Below are positions 34,501 to 45,184 of a stretch of 64,000 nucleotides of DNA, one piece after another. Location: positions 14,290,001 through 14,354,000 of the forward strand of contig OU015649.1 of the NCBI GenBank assembly GCA_907165275.2. Direction: 5' to 3'. The stretch comes from Zygaena filipendulae (lineage: Eukaryota; Arthropoda; Insecta; Lepidoptera; Zygaenidae). Numbering within the stretch: position 1 is the first letter of the stretch; every line of letters starts with the position of its first letter. The position numbers and the translations under genes were made by a program. The notes beneath the pieces are model-generated. The model saw nothing but the letters and a program-made list of their open reading frames with translations. It searched no databases and was not told the DNA's origin.

Positions 34501-34729
34501 GGGCCCTTATTCACTATGACCATAACACGCCGCGCTAAGATAAGACGCCGCAAAAACTGGTTTTCCCTCGTAGTCAAAGACGTTTTATTGCAAAAAAATA
34601 CATTCACATCGTTTCTAATGGCATAAAGAATAATCATTTCTAATATTTTGTCATTAAGAACGTTTGGAAATGGGTTTTTTGGACGCGCGTTATGGGCAAG
34701 GAATGTAGTTGGTCATAGTGAATAAAGCT
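34501..34729 (+). mobile_element. Short copy of the GCCCTTATTCACTATGACCA element
   Basis: GGGCCCTTATTCACTATGAC at the left and GGTCATAGTGAATAAAGCT at the right flank a body that matches 15383-15600. The GC-rich centre with an open frame found in the other copy is absent here. CCT stands on both outer sides. Confidence 0.82.
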
Positions 34730-34739
34730 CCTAGTTCAA

Positions 34740-34860
34740 ACCCGGTGTTTGGGTATTAAAATCCAATAAACACCCGATAAACACCTCTCAACACCAATAA
34801 ACACCCAAAAAGCCGGGTGTTTAACTCAAGCACCGGGTCTAAACCCGGCTGATTGTCAAT
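34740..34860. repeat. Cluster of AACACC repeats in both orientations
   Basis: Within 120 bases AAACACC-type strings occur four times and GGTGTTT twice. CCGGGTGTTT and CACCGGGT pair with AAACCCGG at the left edge. It could be a small palindromic element or local slippage. Confidence 0.45.
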
Positions 34861-35040
34861 CTACAGTTGGCTGTTATTTTAGTAAGATAAAGCTGCGTTG
34901 TGCTATATAACTAAAGACACTGTACAAAGTTTACTAAGAATTATATTAAATTATTGGACACCGTTTCGAAAAAAGACAACTCTTTTCATGAGTTTACCTG
35001 TACCTCTCCATCTCACTACCTCAAATCATTGCAGACTCAC

Positions 35041-35193
35041 AGCCGCACTCAGAGTCGTTTTAAGTAAAGATTTTTAAAACAAAATTGCCGCAATCAGAGA
35101 CGTTAATTAAATTAATGTTAATTGGCATTTAACTACATTTAATTTAATCAGTCAAATGCCAACTAACATTAAAACGACTCTAACTGTGGCCGT
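35041..35193. mobile_element. CCGCACTCAGAGTCG-family MITE, internally shortened
   Basis: AGCCGCACTCAGAGTCGTTT faces a decayed AAAACGACTCTAACTGTGGC. The centre keeps AATGTTAATTGGCATTTAAC and the reversed AAATGCCAACTAACATT. Confidence 0.8.
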
Positions 35194-36875
35194 CAGACAC
35201 TTATAAAATTCATGTACTGTTTACGACTTTACTGTTTGTTACTGTTAGATTCTGACAGTAGATAATTAAAACAATAAAATAGCCGATCTATTTTAGTTCT
35301 GCGCTACAGAAAAGTAATATAAAAAAACTTACTTTGTTAAGTTTAAGCTACCTATTTCAGTTAGTGATCATAAACATAAAACTAGCGATATAAAGTTCCA
35401 CTTTCACATGTATAATGACATTAAATAAAATTTAATATAATATAAGACTACTCAAACTGCAGTAGGTAATTGTGTTAAAAACTTTTCTCATATTTTGCAC
35501 TCGGAAACACTGGTGTGTCGTCTCTGGAGACTCAAACTATACACTTTAAACTTAAGATCCTCACATAAAACGCATTAATCTTTATCTAATATATAATTTA
35601 CTTTTAGCTTGCTTTCGCGATAAAGTGGGTTTTGCACGCCCGTGTTATTGACTCTTTCGTCTTGTCTTTCTTTCTTGCGTGGACGTCGAGTAAGCGCATG
35701 CACCTCTTCAAATATGAAAGATCCCTCTTTTGTGTATAGTATAGGTAGTTATTCAAGACTCTTAGACATAGACAATATTTATTCAGAAAAAGACAACACA
35801 GCACATCAAACATTTGGTGTGCCTTAACTACTATAAATTTATAATTACAAATTGCCATAAAAACGTACCAATATACATATAGAATGTGCTGTGGTGTGAT
35901 GCTGAAAAGGACACTGTCTCAGCATAATGCCGAGGTAGAAGACCTCACTGTCGATTCCCAGCAGTGCCCTAGCTCGTCTAACCATTGAAATTTAAAACGC
36001 CGGTATGAATCTCTTGCATCTTATCTTAGATTTAATCTTAGATTTAGTCCCATTATTTAAATAGTAAGGTTTTGTTTGATACAACTGAGCGGCATAATCG
36101 CATTGTGATTAAGCTCATTAATAAAGATTAAAATAAAAGTAATTATTCCTATTCCTTACGTTTGTTTAGTTCTTTTGTCCTTTTTGCTTATATGGTATGG
36201 GAAATTAACTTTATTGATCCTTGTAGTTGTTTATCAATTATACTATACACAAGACACATTCCAATCCTTGGTCATAAAACTATTAACATGTTTAAAATAT
36301 CGGTTCCCTGTTAGTATCATTTTTAATGACAACTTTAAAATATATATCAAGTCACCATAAAATTTTTGCAAACATCGTCACTTATTATTAAATACTGGCG
36401 ATAAATTTTGAACTGCACCAATACATAGGTAATTTAATTTCTTTTCATTTAGTCACACGCCAATGTAACGAATATACTTTCATAATATCTTTTTGTACCA
36501 TATGCTACTCAATAAATTGATTTTAATTTAAACAAGAGGACTAAAATCGCACTTGACATCGAGAGACTGGATATCACAGTGTGAAAGTCTCTTTACCGCG
36601 CAGAGGTGCGTTGAGTCGACACATGCGCCTCAGTGTAATAAGAGCATAACTCACGTGACAAAGTTTCACTGTTAACCTGGAAAATTTTCAACAACGCCCG
36701 GCCATTAGTGCCGGTACCGCCCCCTCGCAATATTATGATGGTGCGTCATAAATTTTAAGAATTTTATGCGTTTCTTTTATGTTCGTTTTATAGTTGAGAC
36801 TGCTAGATGTTTGCGTTGAGAATTTATGCAGCGCTAATGAAGTACTTAAAAACGGGAAATATAATGTGGAGGTCT
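35194..36875. other. Unassigned intergenic stretch
   Basis: No gene is recognised. Short frames at 35604-35858 (minus), 35642-35827 and 36175-36360 carry no known motif. A moderately GC-rich patch occurs at 36590-36720. Confidence 0.4.
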
Positions 36876-37156
36876 CAGTGGCGTAGCTACTAGCTACCGG
36901 AGGGCTAGAGGGTGCGGTGGACCAGGGCCTTTGAGCTCAGGGGCCCCCGGACCCTGACCAGTAAACCTTAAATTTAAATAACGGGAAGTTCTCCCACCTT
37001 TGAGATCTAAATAAAATAGGTTGTAGCATGAATTTAACTCATTTGAAAGTAAATGCCGTGCAGTGCACGATAAAGAGCTGATAATAAAGTAGTTCAACAG
37101 TTAGGTCCCCATTTTTTTGCGCTGCAGGTTTTTTGTTACCTAGGCCTACGCCTTTG
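36876..37156. mobile_element. hAT-type MITE
   Basis: The left end CAGTGGCGTAGCTAC is a typical hAT terminus. The right end CCTACGCCTTTG is its decayed inverse. The eight bases outside (GGAGGTCT left, GGAGAACT right) agree at six positions, as expected for an old 8-bp duplication. Confidence 0.65.
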
Positions 37157-37256
37157 GGAGAACTAATGTGCAGGTACAGTATGCTATTAAGATGACGACT
37201 ATAATAATACGTTAGTAGCCCCAGGATTAAAAGAGATACATTATCGACGGCCCGAG

Positions 37257-37578
37257 GGAATAAACCGGTAAAATCAAAATTCCAATTTTACGGGGAAAAA
37301 TAAAACATTTTTCATTCATAACTTCTCTCAAAACAAGTTTTAGGGGGTTAATCCCTGTTTTTGAGATGAATACTATAACAATATAATAATATAAGGAATT
37401 AGAATAAAAGTATTACCTACTTATAGTTTTAGAAAAAAAAAACAATTATTATTTCTTATCTTTCGTAATTTCAATAGAAAAATTTAAGAAAAATTTTACA
37501 CAGTGTATTCCAAGCTCTAGATACCGAATCTGGAATAACATGAAGAACCCCGTTATAGCGTTTTACCGGTTTATACCC
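37257..37578. mobile_element. Candidate TIR element, AATAAACCGGTAAAA ends
   Basis: GGAATAAACCGGTAAAAT on the left faces CGTTTTACCGGTTTATACC on the right, 322 bases apart, with an AT-rich interior. No target duplication was recognised. The right part overlaps a minus-strand 72-codon frame (37471-37689) without known domain. Confidence 0.5.
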
Positions 37579-38302
37579 TGGGGGCGTCGATTTAAGATGC
37601 CTTTGACCTTGGTAAATGCCGATAACGTCCACGTTCATCATAGGTCCCATACTACTGAGGCTAGCATGGGTCGCTCCCTCGCCTCGCACTTACCGCTCCA
37701 TCTGTAGCAACTAGGTACAATCCGTACAGTGCAGCGTGGAGGCTTTGTGTCAATGATGTATGTGGTATGAAAAAAAAGTTACTAGATAGATATTTCCCGC
37801 GGTTTCACCCGCGTTCATTTCGGAGTTCTCGCGAGATGATGCTCTTTTCACTGTTGATAAGTTAAGGCATACAGCGGCGTTATAAAAAACTTGCATTTGC
37901 ATTTATAATGTTATACCTACTTAGTTAACAGTAAACATTCAAATTTAAGTCGAAAACTAAAAAGGTTTTTTTAAAGGTCGACCCTGAGTTACTAATTGCT
38001 TATATCGAACAAAACACTGAGGGCATACAGTTATTACCTCTAAATAAATATTTTATAATAGTTTTTGTCTAGATTTTAGAAGCTACGCTATATATTTCTG
38101 CAGGGCAAACAAAATATGATGGATAATGGATGTACAATTTAATAACAAGCTTTGGGTTATTGGTAGCTACAATAAATGTTAGCTTTTACCTACCCTTCTA
38201 TGCCGCCATCTCTCTAAAGGATTATTTTATTTTTTTTATATTTTTAGACATCGTGTAGGTACCTATATTTTATTTAAATATATAATCTTATTTATTCTGA
38301 CT
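37579..38302 (-). other. Spacer with a Helitron remnant
   Basis: At 37794-37835 TTTCCCGCGGTTTCACCCGC and CATTTCGGAGTTCTCGCG are a short relic of a Helitron 3' end on the minus strand. The remainder is unassigned AT-rich DNA. Confidence 0.5.
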
Positions 38303-38607
38303 CTAGCTGTGCCCCGCGGTTTCACCCGCATTAATGGTTTTTATACAACAACTTCTTTCCCGACATCCGATTTCAATGAAACAAAGCCTATATGTAGCTC
38401 CAGGCTAAGCTTAATCTACCTGTGAAAACCGCATGACAATCGGTTCAGTAGATGCGGAGATTATCGCGAACAGACAGACAGACAGAAAAGAATTTTAAAA
38501 ACTATTTTTTTTGACTTGGTTTCTCTTCTTTTATCACCCCTCTCAATTTTAGGTAAAAATATTCAATGTACAGAATCGCGGATTCTACACTTTTATTATA
38601 GTATAGA
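38303..38607 (-). mobile_element. Helitron-like element
   Basis: CTAG at 38303-38306 is followed by CTGTGCCCCGCGGTTTCACC. The other end, TTTTATTATAGTATAGA, corresponds to a 5' TCTATACTATAATAAAA on the minus strand. An (ACAG)n tract sits at 38471-38485. Confidence 0.82.
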
Positions 38608-38693
38608 TTTACCTTCTTGACGATCAAATTATCCTTTGATATAGTATGATGCTATGTAATTTTGGATGTGATGAAATAAGTGAATTTATAGTC

Positions 38694-38931
38694 CAGTGGC
38701 GAAGGGTGAAATATTGAGAGAGGGAAGCCGGAAATCTACTTTAATTTAACTTATTAAACTATTAACTGTTAACGCGGTTTCATCTGTGATAAGTTCCGGA
38801 GCTCCCGCGGGAATTCCGATATAAAAAGTCCTTCCCTGTATCCCTGACAACGTTCTCAATTACGGTAGAGAGAAATGTTGCGTCTGAAGGGAAGCCGGTG
38901 GGAATCGGCTTCTATGGTACCTTCGCCACTG
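38694..38931. mobile_element. hAT-like MITE carrying Helitron sequence
   Basis: CAGTGGCGAAGG at the left and CCTTCGCCACTG at the right are perfect 12-bp inverted ends of hAT type. The middle (38768-38870) contains GCGGTTTCATCTGTG, GGAGCTCCCGCGGGAATTCC and CCCTGACAACG, which are Helitron blocks. A Helitron either inserted here or became internal sequence of the MITE. Confidence 0.65.
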
Positions 38932-39027
38932 AATATTAGTTAATCTATACGGGCTGGTTACTCAACAGTCAACACCCATTCGGTAACAGAGTACGTTGCA
39001 GGAAAATTGTGCAGTTCGTCCATTTAC

Positions 39028-39109
39028 AAATATATTTTGATCATATTATTATTGTTTATTTTTTTAATGGGGTGTATCAGGTTTTCAGTTAATTCATTAA
39101 CACGTTGTA
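39028..39109. mobile_element. Right-end fragment of a TACAACGTG-type MITE
   Basis: AATATATTTTGATCATATTA to TTCATTAACACGTTGTA matches the right 80 bases of 50901-51263. The left part is absent. Confidence 0.7.
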
Positions 39110-39289
39110 GAAACTTGAAAATTAGTAAACGACTTCCTGTTATAATATGTTGTAGGTAGACGAGCACCTACTAAAAAGGAGTTTTTAGAAATTCAACTCC
39201 GAAGTCAAAAGAGCTGCGAATATTTGTATAAAAGTACTAGATACCCATGAAAGTGATATTTGGCTCTTCTTTCCAAATAAAGAAACTAG

Positions 39290-39380
39290 TATTTCATTGT
39301 TTAATAAAAAAAAAATTTAAAAAAATTAACCCCTTAAGTGAAAAGGAACGTGGGTGTACCCGCTGAGGGCTGACAGCTAG
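39290..39380 (+). mobile_element. Helitron 3'-end relic
   Basis: GTGGGTGTACCCGCTGAGGG and then CTGACAG with CTAG at 39377-39380 is a worn hairpin and terminus of the Helitron family. The upstream limit is not clear. Confidence 0.5.
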
Positions 39381-39911
39381 TCTTCGATAATATCATACCA
39401 CATTTTATATTCACATGGGTATAAACATAAAATTTTATAATTAATTATAACAAATTTAATTAATGGATAATATTTCTATATGATGCTTAAAAGCCGTTGC
39501 TACCGCAGTCCGCCGACATCGTTTCATTTTACTCTTTGAATTTTTAATATAGTTAAGTGCAACTGTACAAGCTCTACCTACTTATATTATGTTATATTTC
39601 AAGACTATAACGGAACGCTCTGTTGGTGGAGCTACGGCATTATGAACGGGAAGATATTGTAAGAGATTCGCAAGCCTGTGTGTTTTGGCTGAGCTCAAAA
39701 AAAAAAACAACATATTTCGGTCGTTTGAATTTAATACACGTTTTTAACATCATCTTTGAAGATAAGCAGCTAATTGTTAATATTTTTAACGCATTACTGT
39801 AAGCGAGAAGTTTCCTAAATTTTATTTGGAGGTAGCTTTCCACCGTGGTTTTGTCAGAGTTTCATACCTTAACTTCGCCACCGATCATAATGAAACTTTT
39901 TATAAACGTTA
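39381..39911. other. Unassigned spacer
   Basis: AT-rich sequence without recognised gene or repeat. Confidence 0.4.
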
Positions 39912-40121
39912 TCTATACTAATTTAATAAAGAGAAACGATTCGATTTTTTTTTTGTTTGTTTGTTACGATTTAACTCAAAAACTGCTGGACCGATTTCAA
40001 AAATTCTTTCACCATTAGAAAGCTACATTATCCCTTAGTAACATAGGCTATATTTTAAACTGGAATTCCCGCGAGAACTCCGAAATTAACGCCGGCCGGT
40101 GAAATCGCGGGGAACAGCTCG
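39912..40121 (+). mobile_element. Helitron-like element, GATTTAACTCAAAAA subfamily
   Basis: TCTATACTAATTTAATAAAG at the 5' end follows A. The 3' end CGGTGAAATCGCGGGGAACAG with CTCG (for CTAG) is followed by T. It closely matches 55743-55929 (ACCGATTTCAAAAATTCTT, AGAAAGCTACATTATCCC). Confidence 0.85.
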
Positions 40122-40127
40122 TAATAT

Positions 40128-40293
40128 TATGAGAAATTTTCTACCTCCGGATTTTTGTTACTCCATCACGCAAAAACGGCTAAATTGATTTGAATAAACT
40201 TCAGCACACGCGGATAGTAGATATATTAGCTTGATTAAAATATAGGATACCTATAGCCCCGAATTCCCGGAAATTTATAATAGTAATGACTAG
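40128..40293 (+). mobile_element. Helitron relic next to another copy
   Basis: TTTTTGTTACTCCATCACGC and AAAAACGGCTAAATTGATTT followed by CCCGAATTCCCGGAAATT are Helitron blocks. It lies head-to-tail behind the copy at 39912-40121. The hairpin is lost. Confidence 0.6.
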
Positions 40294-41162
40294 TTTTTAA
40301 CATCTGATATTTTTTGGCCATGCAAATATACCTAGGTATGTAGACCGAACTTTGTAGTAGCTTCCATTATTTTCAGAGAGGCAATATTTTCAGATGCCGC
40401 AGACAACGTAGATCGGCTTTATGACGCTGCGAACGTTAACTAAGCGCTGAAAGCTTAATACTGGAGCTTGGCTAATGGTAACTCCATTAAAAGTATGAGT
40501 TAAGCATAAAAAAGCAAGCTCAACTTCCAGGGCACAGTTCGCTATGTTTGGATTATAAAAAGTTATGAGGAGCAAAAAAGAACGTGTAGATTTGAACCCT
40601 GAACCGTGAGAATTTCCACCACCATTTGACAGGGTTGCTGAATTGATGCGACCGTCTTAGCATTTAACTCTGATCTTGTAAAACAAGCCTCCTACATGAG
40701 TTTGAATCCAAAACCATTTTTGTGACAAAACTTAAAAGTTGACTTCAAATCTCACCGTCAAAGCCATGCTGGAAGTAGGTACATCCTTTTAACTAAAAAA
40801 AAACTTACCATGATGTACAGTTGTACACAAATAAAATAATACACAATGAACTGACTGATTCACTATCAACTGAAGCAGGGTCCCAAAGAGAACCTCTCCC
40901 CTTTTAGAGTCCAAAAATACACAAAATCCAATCAAGAATAACCAGTCTATGAGTGAGATAAAAACCCCATCTAAAGTTAATAATGACAGTGTGAATTTTT
41001 TTACTGATGTTTTATTTTCCCGCCGCTCGCTGTCTCCCGATATAGCCCAAAATGATGGCTCGTTGAAACTGTATCTATCTAATTAAAAGTTGCCAGCGAA
41101 AGTATTTTTAGCGAACGCCAGATTTAAAATATTATACGATACACGGAATACACCCTACTATT
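40294..41162. other. Unassigned intergenic stretch
   Basis: No gene or repeat is recognised; one minus-strand frame (40390-40575) has no motif. Confidence 0.4.
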
Positions 41163-41883
41163 TGGACGCCCATAAGCAATAACATTTTAACACACAAAAA
41201 TAAGTAATTGATAAGTACAGAACGCTTTATTGAAGGTTATAGAATAGTCTTTCTCAAAGTGGACGATAACGCCCCCCTGTGGGCGTTGGAGACCTACAGG
41301 GGGCGTTAAAAGGCCCAGATAAAAATGGGGGGCATTGGCGTGGTTTAGGGGGCGATGGTTGATTTGTGATTTCATTTAGATACTTCATATTTTAAAATGC
41401 ACTAAAATTTAAACCTACCTATTACTCAATATCGAATAATTAGTTTATATTTATTACCTATCTATATTGTTTCTTTTAATTTGATTACAATAAATTCTTA
41501 ATATTATAATATGAAGTTGTTTTTTGATTGCTATCACTGGTAAAAGTCTAGTTTAGAATGTCAGTTAATATTGTACACTATAAATAAATACAATTAAGGT
41601 TATGAAATTGTGTTTTTTTTAGTTTTTAAGTTTTAGGAGTGTATAAAAAATTGGGAGTGCTGATAAATAATTGATTTTCAAAGGGGCCGCCCCCCTAAAA
41701 GAAATAAATTTGAGAATCTCTGTTATGGAACGTTTTTTAATTATGTGTAAAAATACCTTATTACTCGTACATTGTTTAAATACCAAAAAAATGGTGACAC
41801 AAAATGGCGCTATAATTTTAAAACATTATTTGCTCAAAATTTCTCCGATGTTGGTTAACACTATCGCTTATTATCTATGTCCA
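41163..41883. mobile_element. TGGACATAGATAA-type MITE split by a hAT MITE
   Basis: The outer ends TGGACGCCCATAAGCAATAA and the reverse complement TGGACATAGATAATAAGCGA match the family of 3323-3560. The body matches that copy on both sides (CAGAACG...TTTATTGA and GGAACGTTTTTTAATTATGT). About 480 bases of unrelated sequence interrupt it. Confidence 0.8.
41245..41722. mobile_element. hAT-type MITE nested in the MITE
   Basis: The left TAGTCTTTCTCAAAGT and the right AAATTTGAGAATCTCTG are inverted hAT ends (C/TAG-x-x-x-TTCTCAAA). The eight bases outside are TTATAGAA (41237-41244) and TTATGGAA (41723-41730), a target duplication with one change. GC-rich subterminal parts CGCCCCCCTGTGGGCG and GGGGCCGCCCCCC lie at both sides. 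It is non-coding. Confidence 0.85.
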
Positions 41884-42017
41884 TTTTGGAGAAAGCTTTA
41901 GGGTCGATTTGATAACGATCGATTTAGTTAGCTTTCAAGCGTGACCAACAAACAAACACACCGTGAATGTATACTGGGTAAGTATATAATTGAACTGGGT
42001 AAGTACAACATTAAATT

Positions 42018-42296
42018 GACGACCCGATTGGCGCAGTATGACACCCTGCCTGCCCGCTAATCAAGAGGTTCCGGGTTCGATTCCCGGCGGGGGTGGACTT
42101 CGTGTGATGAACACAGGGTTCCATTTTCCAGTCTGGGCGTGTATATACATATCTATAGTATAATATATATGTAATAATATGCAGTATATGCTACGTTTGC
42201 TTGCAGGTTTCCACGACACAAGCTCATAGCTTAGTTTGGGATCAAGTAGATCTGAGTGTTGTGAAGTGTATTACTATTATTATATTGGTATGGAAT
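42018..42296 (+). mobile_element. tRNA-derived SINE, family A
   Basis: The head GACCCGATTGGCGCAGTATG holds a box-A-like TGGCGCAGTAT (42029-42039), and GGGTTCGATTCCCGG (about 42073-42087) holds a perfect box B. Both are pol III promoter elements of tRNA genes. The tRNA-unrelated body (ACACAGGGTTCC, CCACGACACAAGCTC) ends in an ATT-rich tail. A second copy lies on the minus strand at 50798-51430. Confidence 0.85.
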
Positions 42297-43289
42297 AAGT
42301 AGGCTTACAAAAGATCGCGTGTAAAGTTGTGTACCGTGTAGTGCAACTGTTTGTGCAATTTGAACCGACTTTAGAAAAGGGCGGCGTGGTAGGGCGGGGG
42401 TGACACGCCGTCATATTAAACGGTCAATTGAGCACAAACACGCAACAGTGATGGTAAACATTTTAGCATATCAAACAATTTATGTATACCTTAAACTAAA
42501 TATTTGTTCTTTACTACTAATTTGTAAAGCGAGTTGAATAAGTATACCCTATGTCCATGTAGTCAAAAACAAAGATATGAGCACAATATCAAGATCTCTT
42601 CTACGTCATAAGACAGACAGCTCCTCTTCTGCCAGTGAATGACACCTAGCAGCGACCGCCCAACGTCCCCCAATACGGCTGGTCACCGCGGGGGTCTATG
42701 ACTACAACCCTCCACTCCACATACCTAATAGTTGTGCATAATATTGATATTGTTCGATCTCTACTACACGAAAAGCTACTAGAACTTATGCGTATATTTA
42801 TAATAGTTTTTATGTGTAATCAAAATTGAAATTTCACTGTGATCTAATATATTTAAAAATTAAATGGGAAAAGACATAACAATAAAAAAAAAATAAAAAG
42901 GAAAATTGTCATAAGTGGAGAAAAATGGAGGAGGCCTTTACTCTGTTGAAGAGGTCCTTAATAATAGTGATTTTGTATTAATGATGAAATAAATAAGTAG
43001 GTAATAAATAAATAAATAGAAAAAAGTAATAATGGAAATAATAAAATAAATAAGTAATAAATAAATAATAATAAATAACTAATAATGATTTGCATGGAAT
43101 AATGATAATAATCTTTGTATTTTGATAAATTTTAATTCTTCATCAAGTATTGTAATTGATTTTCTTCATTAAGTATTGTAATTCAAATTTAAATTAATTT
43201 TAAATTATAGAAATTGTATTCAATGTCAAATTATGTAAGTTTATTAAGGAATAAACAGGGCTTTAATAATTAATATAATATAATTAATG
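42297..43289. other. Unassigned stretch with AT-rich simple sequence
   Basis: The 42370-42420 and 42640-42720 parts are GC-rich but without recognised coding. 42960-43090 is (AATAAATA)-rich. A direct repeat with AAGTATTGTAATT occurs at about 43147 and 43172. Confidence 0.4.
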
Positions 43290-43395
43290 TCCATGTATGC
43301 AAAATTTAATGATGATCGGTTGAGTAGTTGAGGCGCGAAAGCGTAGCAAACAAACAAATAAACCACATTCGCCTTTATAATATTACGATAAATAT
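43290..43395 (-). mobile_element. Helitron 5'-half fragment
   Basis: GTATGCAAAATTTAATGATGATCGG and GCGCGAAAGCGTAGCAAAC, ending with TTTATAATATTAC, match the 5' half of the short Helitrons in reverse. The hairpin end is missing. Confidence 0.6.
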
Positions 43396-43648
43396 CCAGG
43401 TTAATAACCACCAACCAACTTGAAAATGTGAAGATTGTAAAAATACAATCAGCTTAGGTAAGCTATTGATTCAAAGATAGACCTGTTTTGTTTTTTATTT
43501 TATTTTACTAATAAGCATTCTTATTTCGTGAAATAATTCTCAAAAGTATCTTAAGTATACAACGCAGGTGAAGCTGCGGGCAACAGTTATAGTTATATAA
43601 AAAATAATGAACTTAAGCCCGTATCTTTCGTATCTATTTTATAATATA

Positions 43649-43795
43649 CCAGTTGTGCCCCGCGGTTTCACCCGCGTGAGGTTCGCAATTTCCGCCGGAA
43701 TTTCCAATTTTCTTTCAATTTATTTCAAGATCAAAATTGGCCAAATCGGTCCCGCCATTCTCGAGTTTTAGCGAGACAAAATTTTATATATAAAG
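43649..43795 (-). mobile_element. Helitron-like element, short copy
   Basis: CCAG (for CTAG) is followed by TTGTGCCCCGCGGTTTCACC and CCGCCGGAATTTCC. It then shares TTTCAAGATCAAAATTGGCC and TTTTAGCGAGACA with 11475-11611. A relic of another 3' end (CAGGTGAAGCTGCGGGCAAC) precedes it at 43566-43586. Confidence 0.78.
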
Positions 43796-44213
43796 ATACA
43801 ATTCGAAAATATCTCAATTATACTGTCCAGCCACAATTCACGAAATGAAAGCAGTAATAAATATTTAATATTTGATGATTATTTATCACAACAAAAGGTT
43901 GACCGCAGCTGCTGCACCAGACAGAGTCGCGTCGCCCCGCCAGGACTATTGTAATATCATACGTAAATCGTAAGTCGATTTATTTCACAATACCTACACT
44001 TAAAAAACTCAAATTCACCTTTATTTTCACCTGTATGAAATTGAAATGAGCTTAATTTCTGTTCATAAAACTGAAGTAAGTAGGTAATTACCTATACTAA
44101 TATGGTAAAAAAATATAATTATGGTTGCCACCCCTGATTTAGGTCAAATCTACTTTCAAAAAATCACAAAATATTATAATACAGACGTAACTTTACCTGA
44201 CAGTATACAATAA
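43796..44213. other. Unassigned spacer
   Basis: AT-rich, no recognised gene or repeat. Confidence 0.4.
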
Positions 44214-44506
44214 TCCCTACTATTATAAATGCGAAAGTGAGTTTGTTTGTTTTTACGCTTTCACGCCTCAAAAGCTCAAGATCATCATGAAATTTTTTTA
44301 CACACATTATCAGGAGTACAAAGAAGGACATAGGGGTACTTTTGTCTCGTTATGACCGCGGGATCTCCGAAATTAAGGCAGGTAAAATTTTATTAAATCA
44401 TGCATACACCTAGCCAGGGGTAAAAGAAGGACATAGGGTACTTTTATCCCAGAATTCCCGCGGGAACTCCGTAATTACCACGGGTGAAACCGCTGGGAGC
44501 AGCTGG
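44214..44506 (+). mobile_element. Helitron-like element with duplicated 3' part
   Basis: TCCCTACTATTATAAATGCG follows A at the 5' end. The middle block GGACATAGGGGTACTTTTGT ... ATCTCCGAAATTAAGGC appears twice, the second time ending in CACGGGTGAAACCGCTGG and CTGG (44503-44506). It looks like two 3' parts joined behind one 5' end. Confidence 0.75.
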
Positions 44507-44855
44507 TAAAAAACCAAAAAAACAAAACAGCTAATTTTAAATTTAAACACTTCCAGACAGAAAAAGGCCGAAAAAGCAATGAATTCGTCACAGAGCGCTG
44601 CAACCGGTTCATCGCGTTGCCGAGTCTTGTGCCAAATGGAAATGAACGGCATCAGTGAAGGGTTGCACCAAATTGCGTAGTCACTCACTCGCCATGAACA
44701 CAAAGCAGAGCGAAAGTTGTCATCCATTTTTAAATCCACCGCAAAGGTTGGTAATGTATGACAACTTGGGACTTGGGAACATAACGCGTAATCTATTACA
44801 TACCTAATATTTTTTTGTAATTCATCTACAACTAAAGGCAGTCTGTAAACATCAT
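44507..44855. other. Unassigned spacer
   Basis: A 170-codon minus-strand frame (44410-44922) spans this spacer and both neighbouring Helitrons, so it is not a real gene. Nothing else was recognised. Confidence 0.45.
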
Positions 44856-45005
44856 TCCTACTTAATATTATTAAGCGAAAGTTTGTAATGTATGGATGGA
44901 TGTTTGTTACTTTTTCACGCAAAAACTACTGGATGGATTTATTTATTTATTAGGTTCTCCAACAATGAGTACAATGCTTATAAAATGTACATAATAATAT
45001 GCTAA
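44856..45005. mobile_element. Helitron 5' end joined to a LINE tail
   Basis: TCCTACTTAATATTATTAAGCG with TTTTTCACGCAAAAACTACTGG (44856-44935) is a Helitron 5' part on the plus strand. It is cut by TTTATTTATTTATTAGG, a likely antisense LINE 3' tail. Confidence 0.55.
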
Positions 45006-45011
45006 GAGTTT

Positions 45012-45135
45012 GTTTGTTTGTTTGTATACTTTATTGAACATAAACAAAGTTTTTACAAATTGCTAAAATTAAAATAAGTAGGCAATTTATGCTCAAAGGC
45101 GGACTTATCCTGCGAGGGGATTTCTTCTAGTTAAA
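45012..45135 (-). mobile_element. LINE 3' end, antisense
   Basis: (GTTT)n, ACTTTATTGAACATAAACAA and GGCGGACTTATCCTGCGAGG with GGGATTTCTTC are the reverse complement of 16497-16628. This identifies a repeat family present twice in the window. Confidence 0.68.
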
Positions 45136-45184
45136 CTTTTTGAAAAAACCAAAAAAAGATATTGCCTCATTAATTGTGGAATTA

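Noticed and set aside
37471..37689. 72-codon minus-strand frame with fair composition
   Set aside because: It overlaps the right end of a candidate TIR element, shows no known domain and no splice context.
42021..42095. Apparent tRNA gene
   Set aside because: Box A and box B are present, but the sequence continues into a conserved SINE body and the cloverleaf pairing looks incomplete; the same unit recurs at 51430-50798.
44410..44922. 170-codon minus-strand open frame
   Set aside because: It spans the 3' part of one Helitron, a spacer and the 5' start of another, and shows no domain; the openness is accidental.
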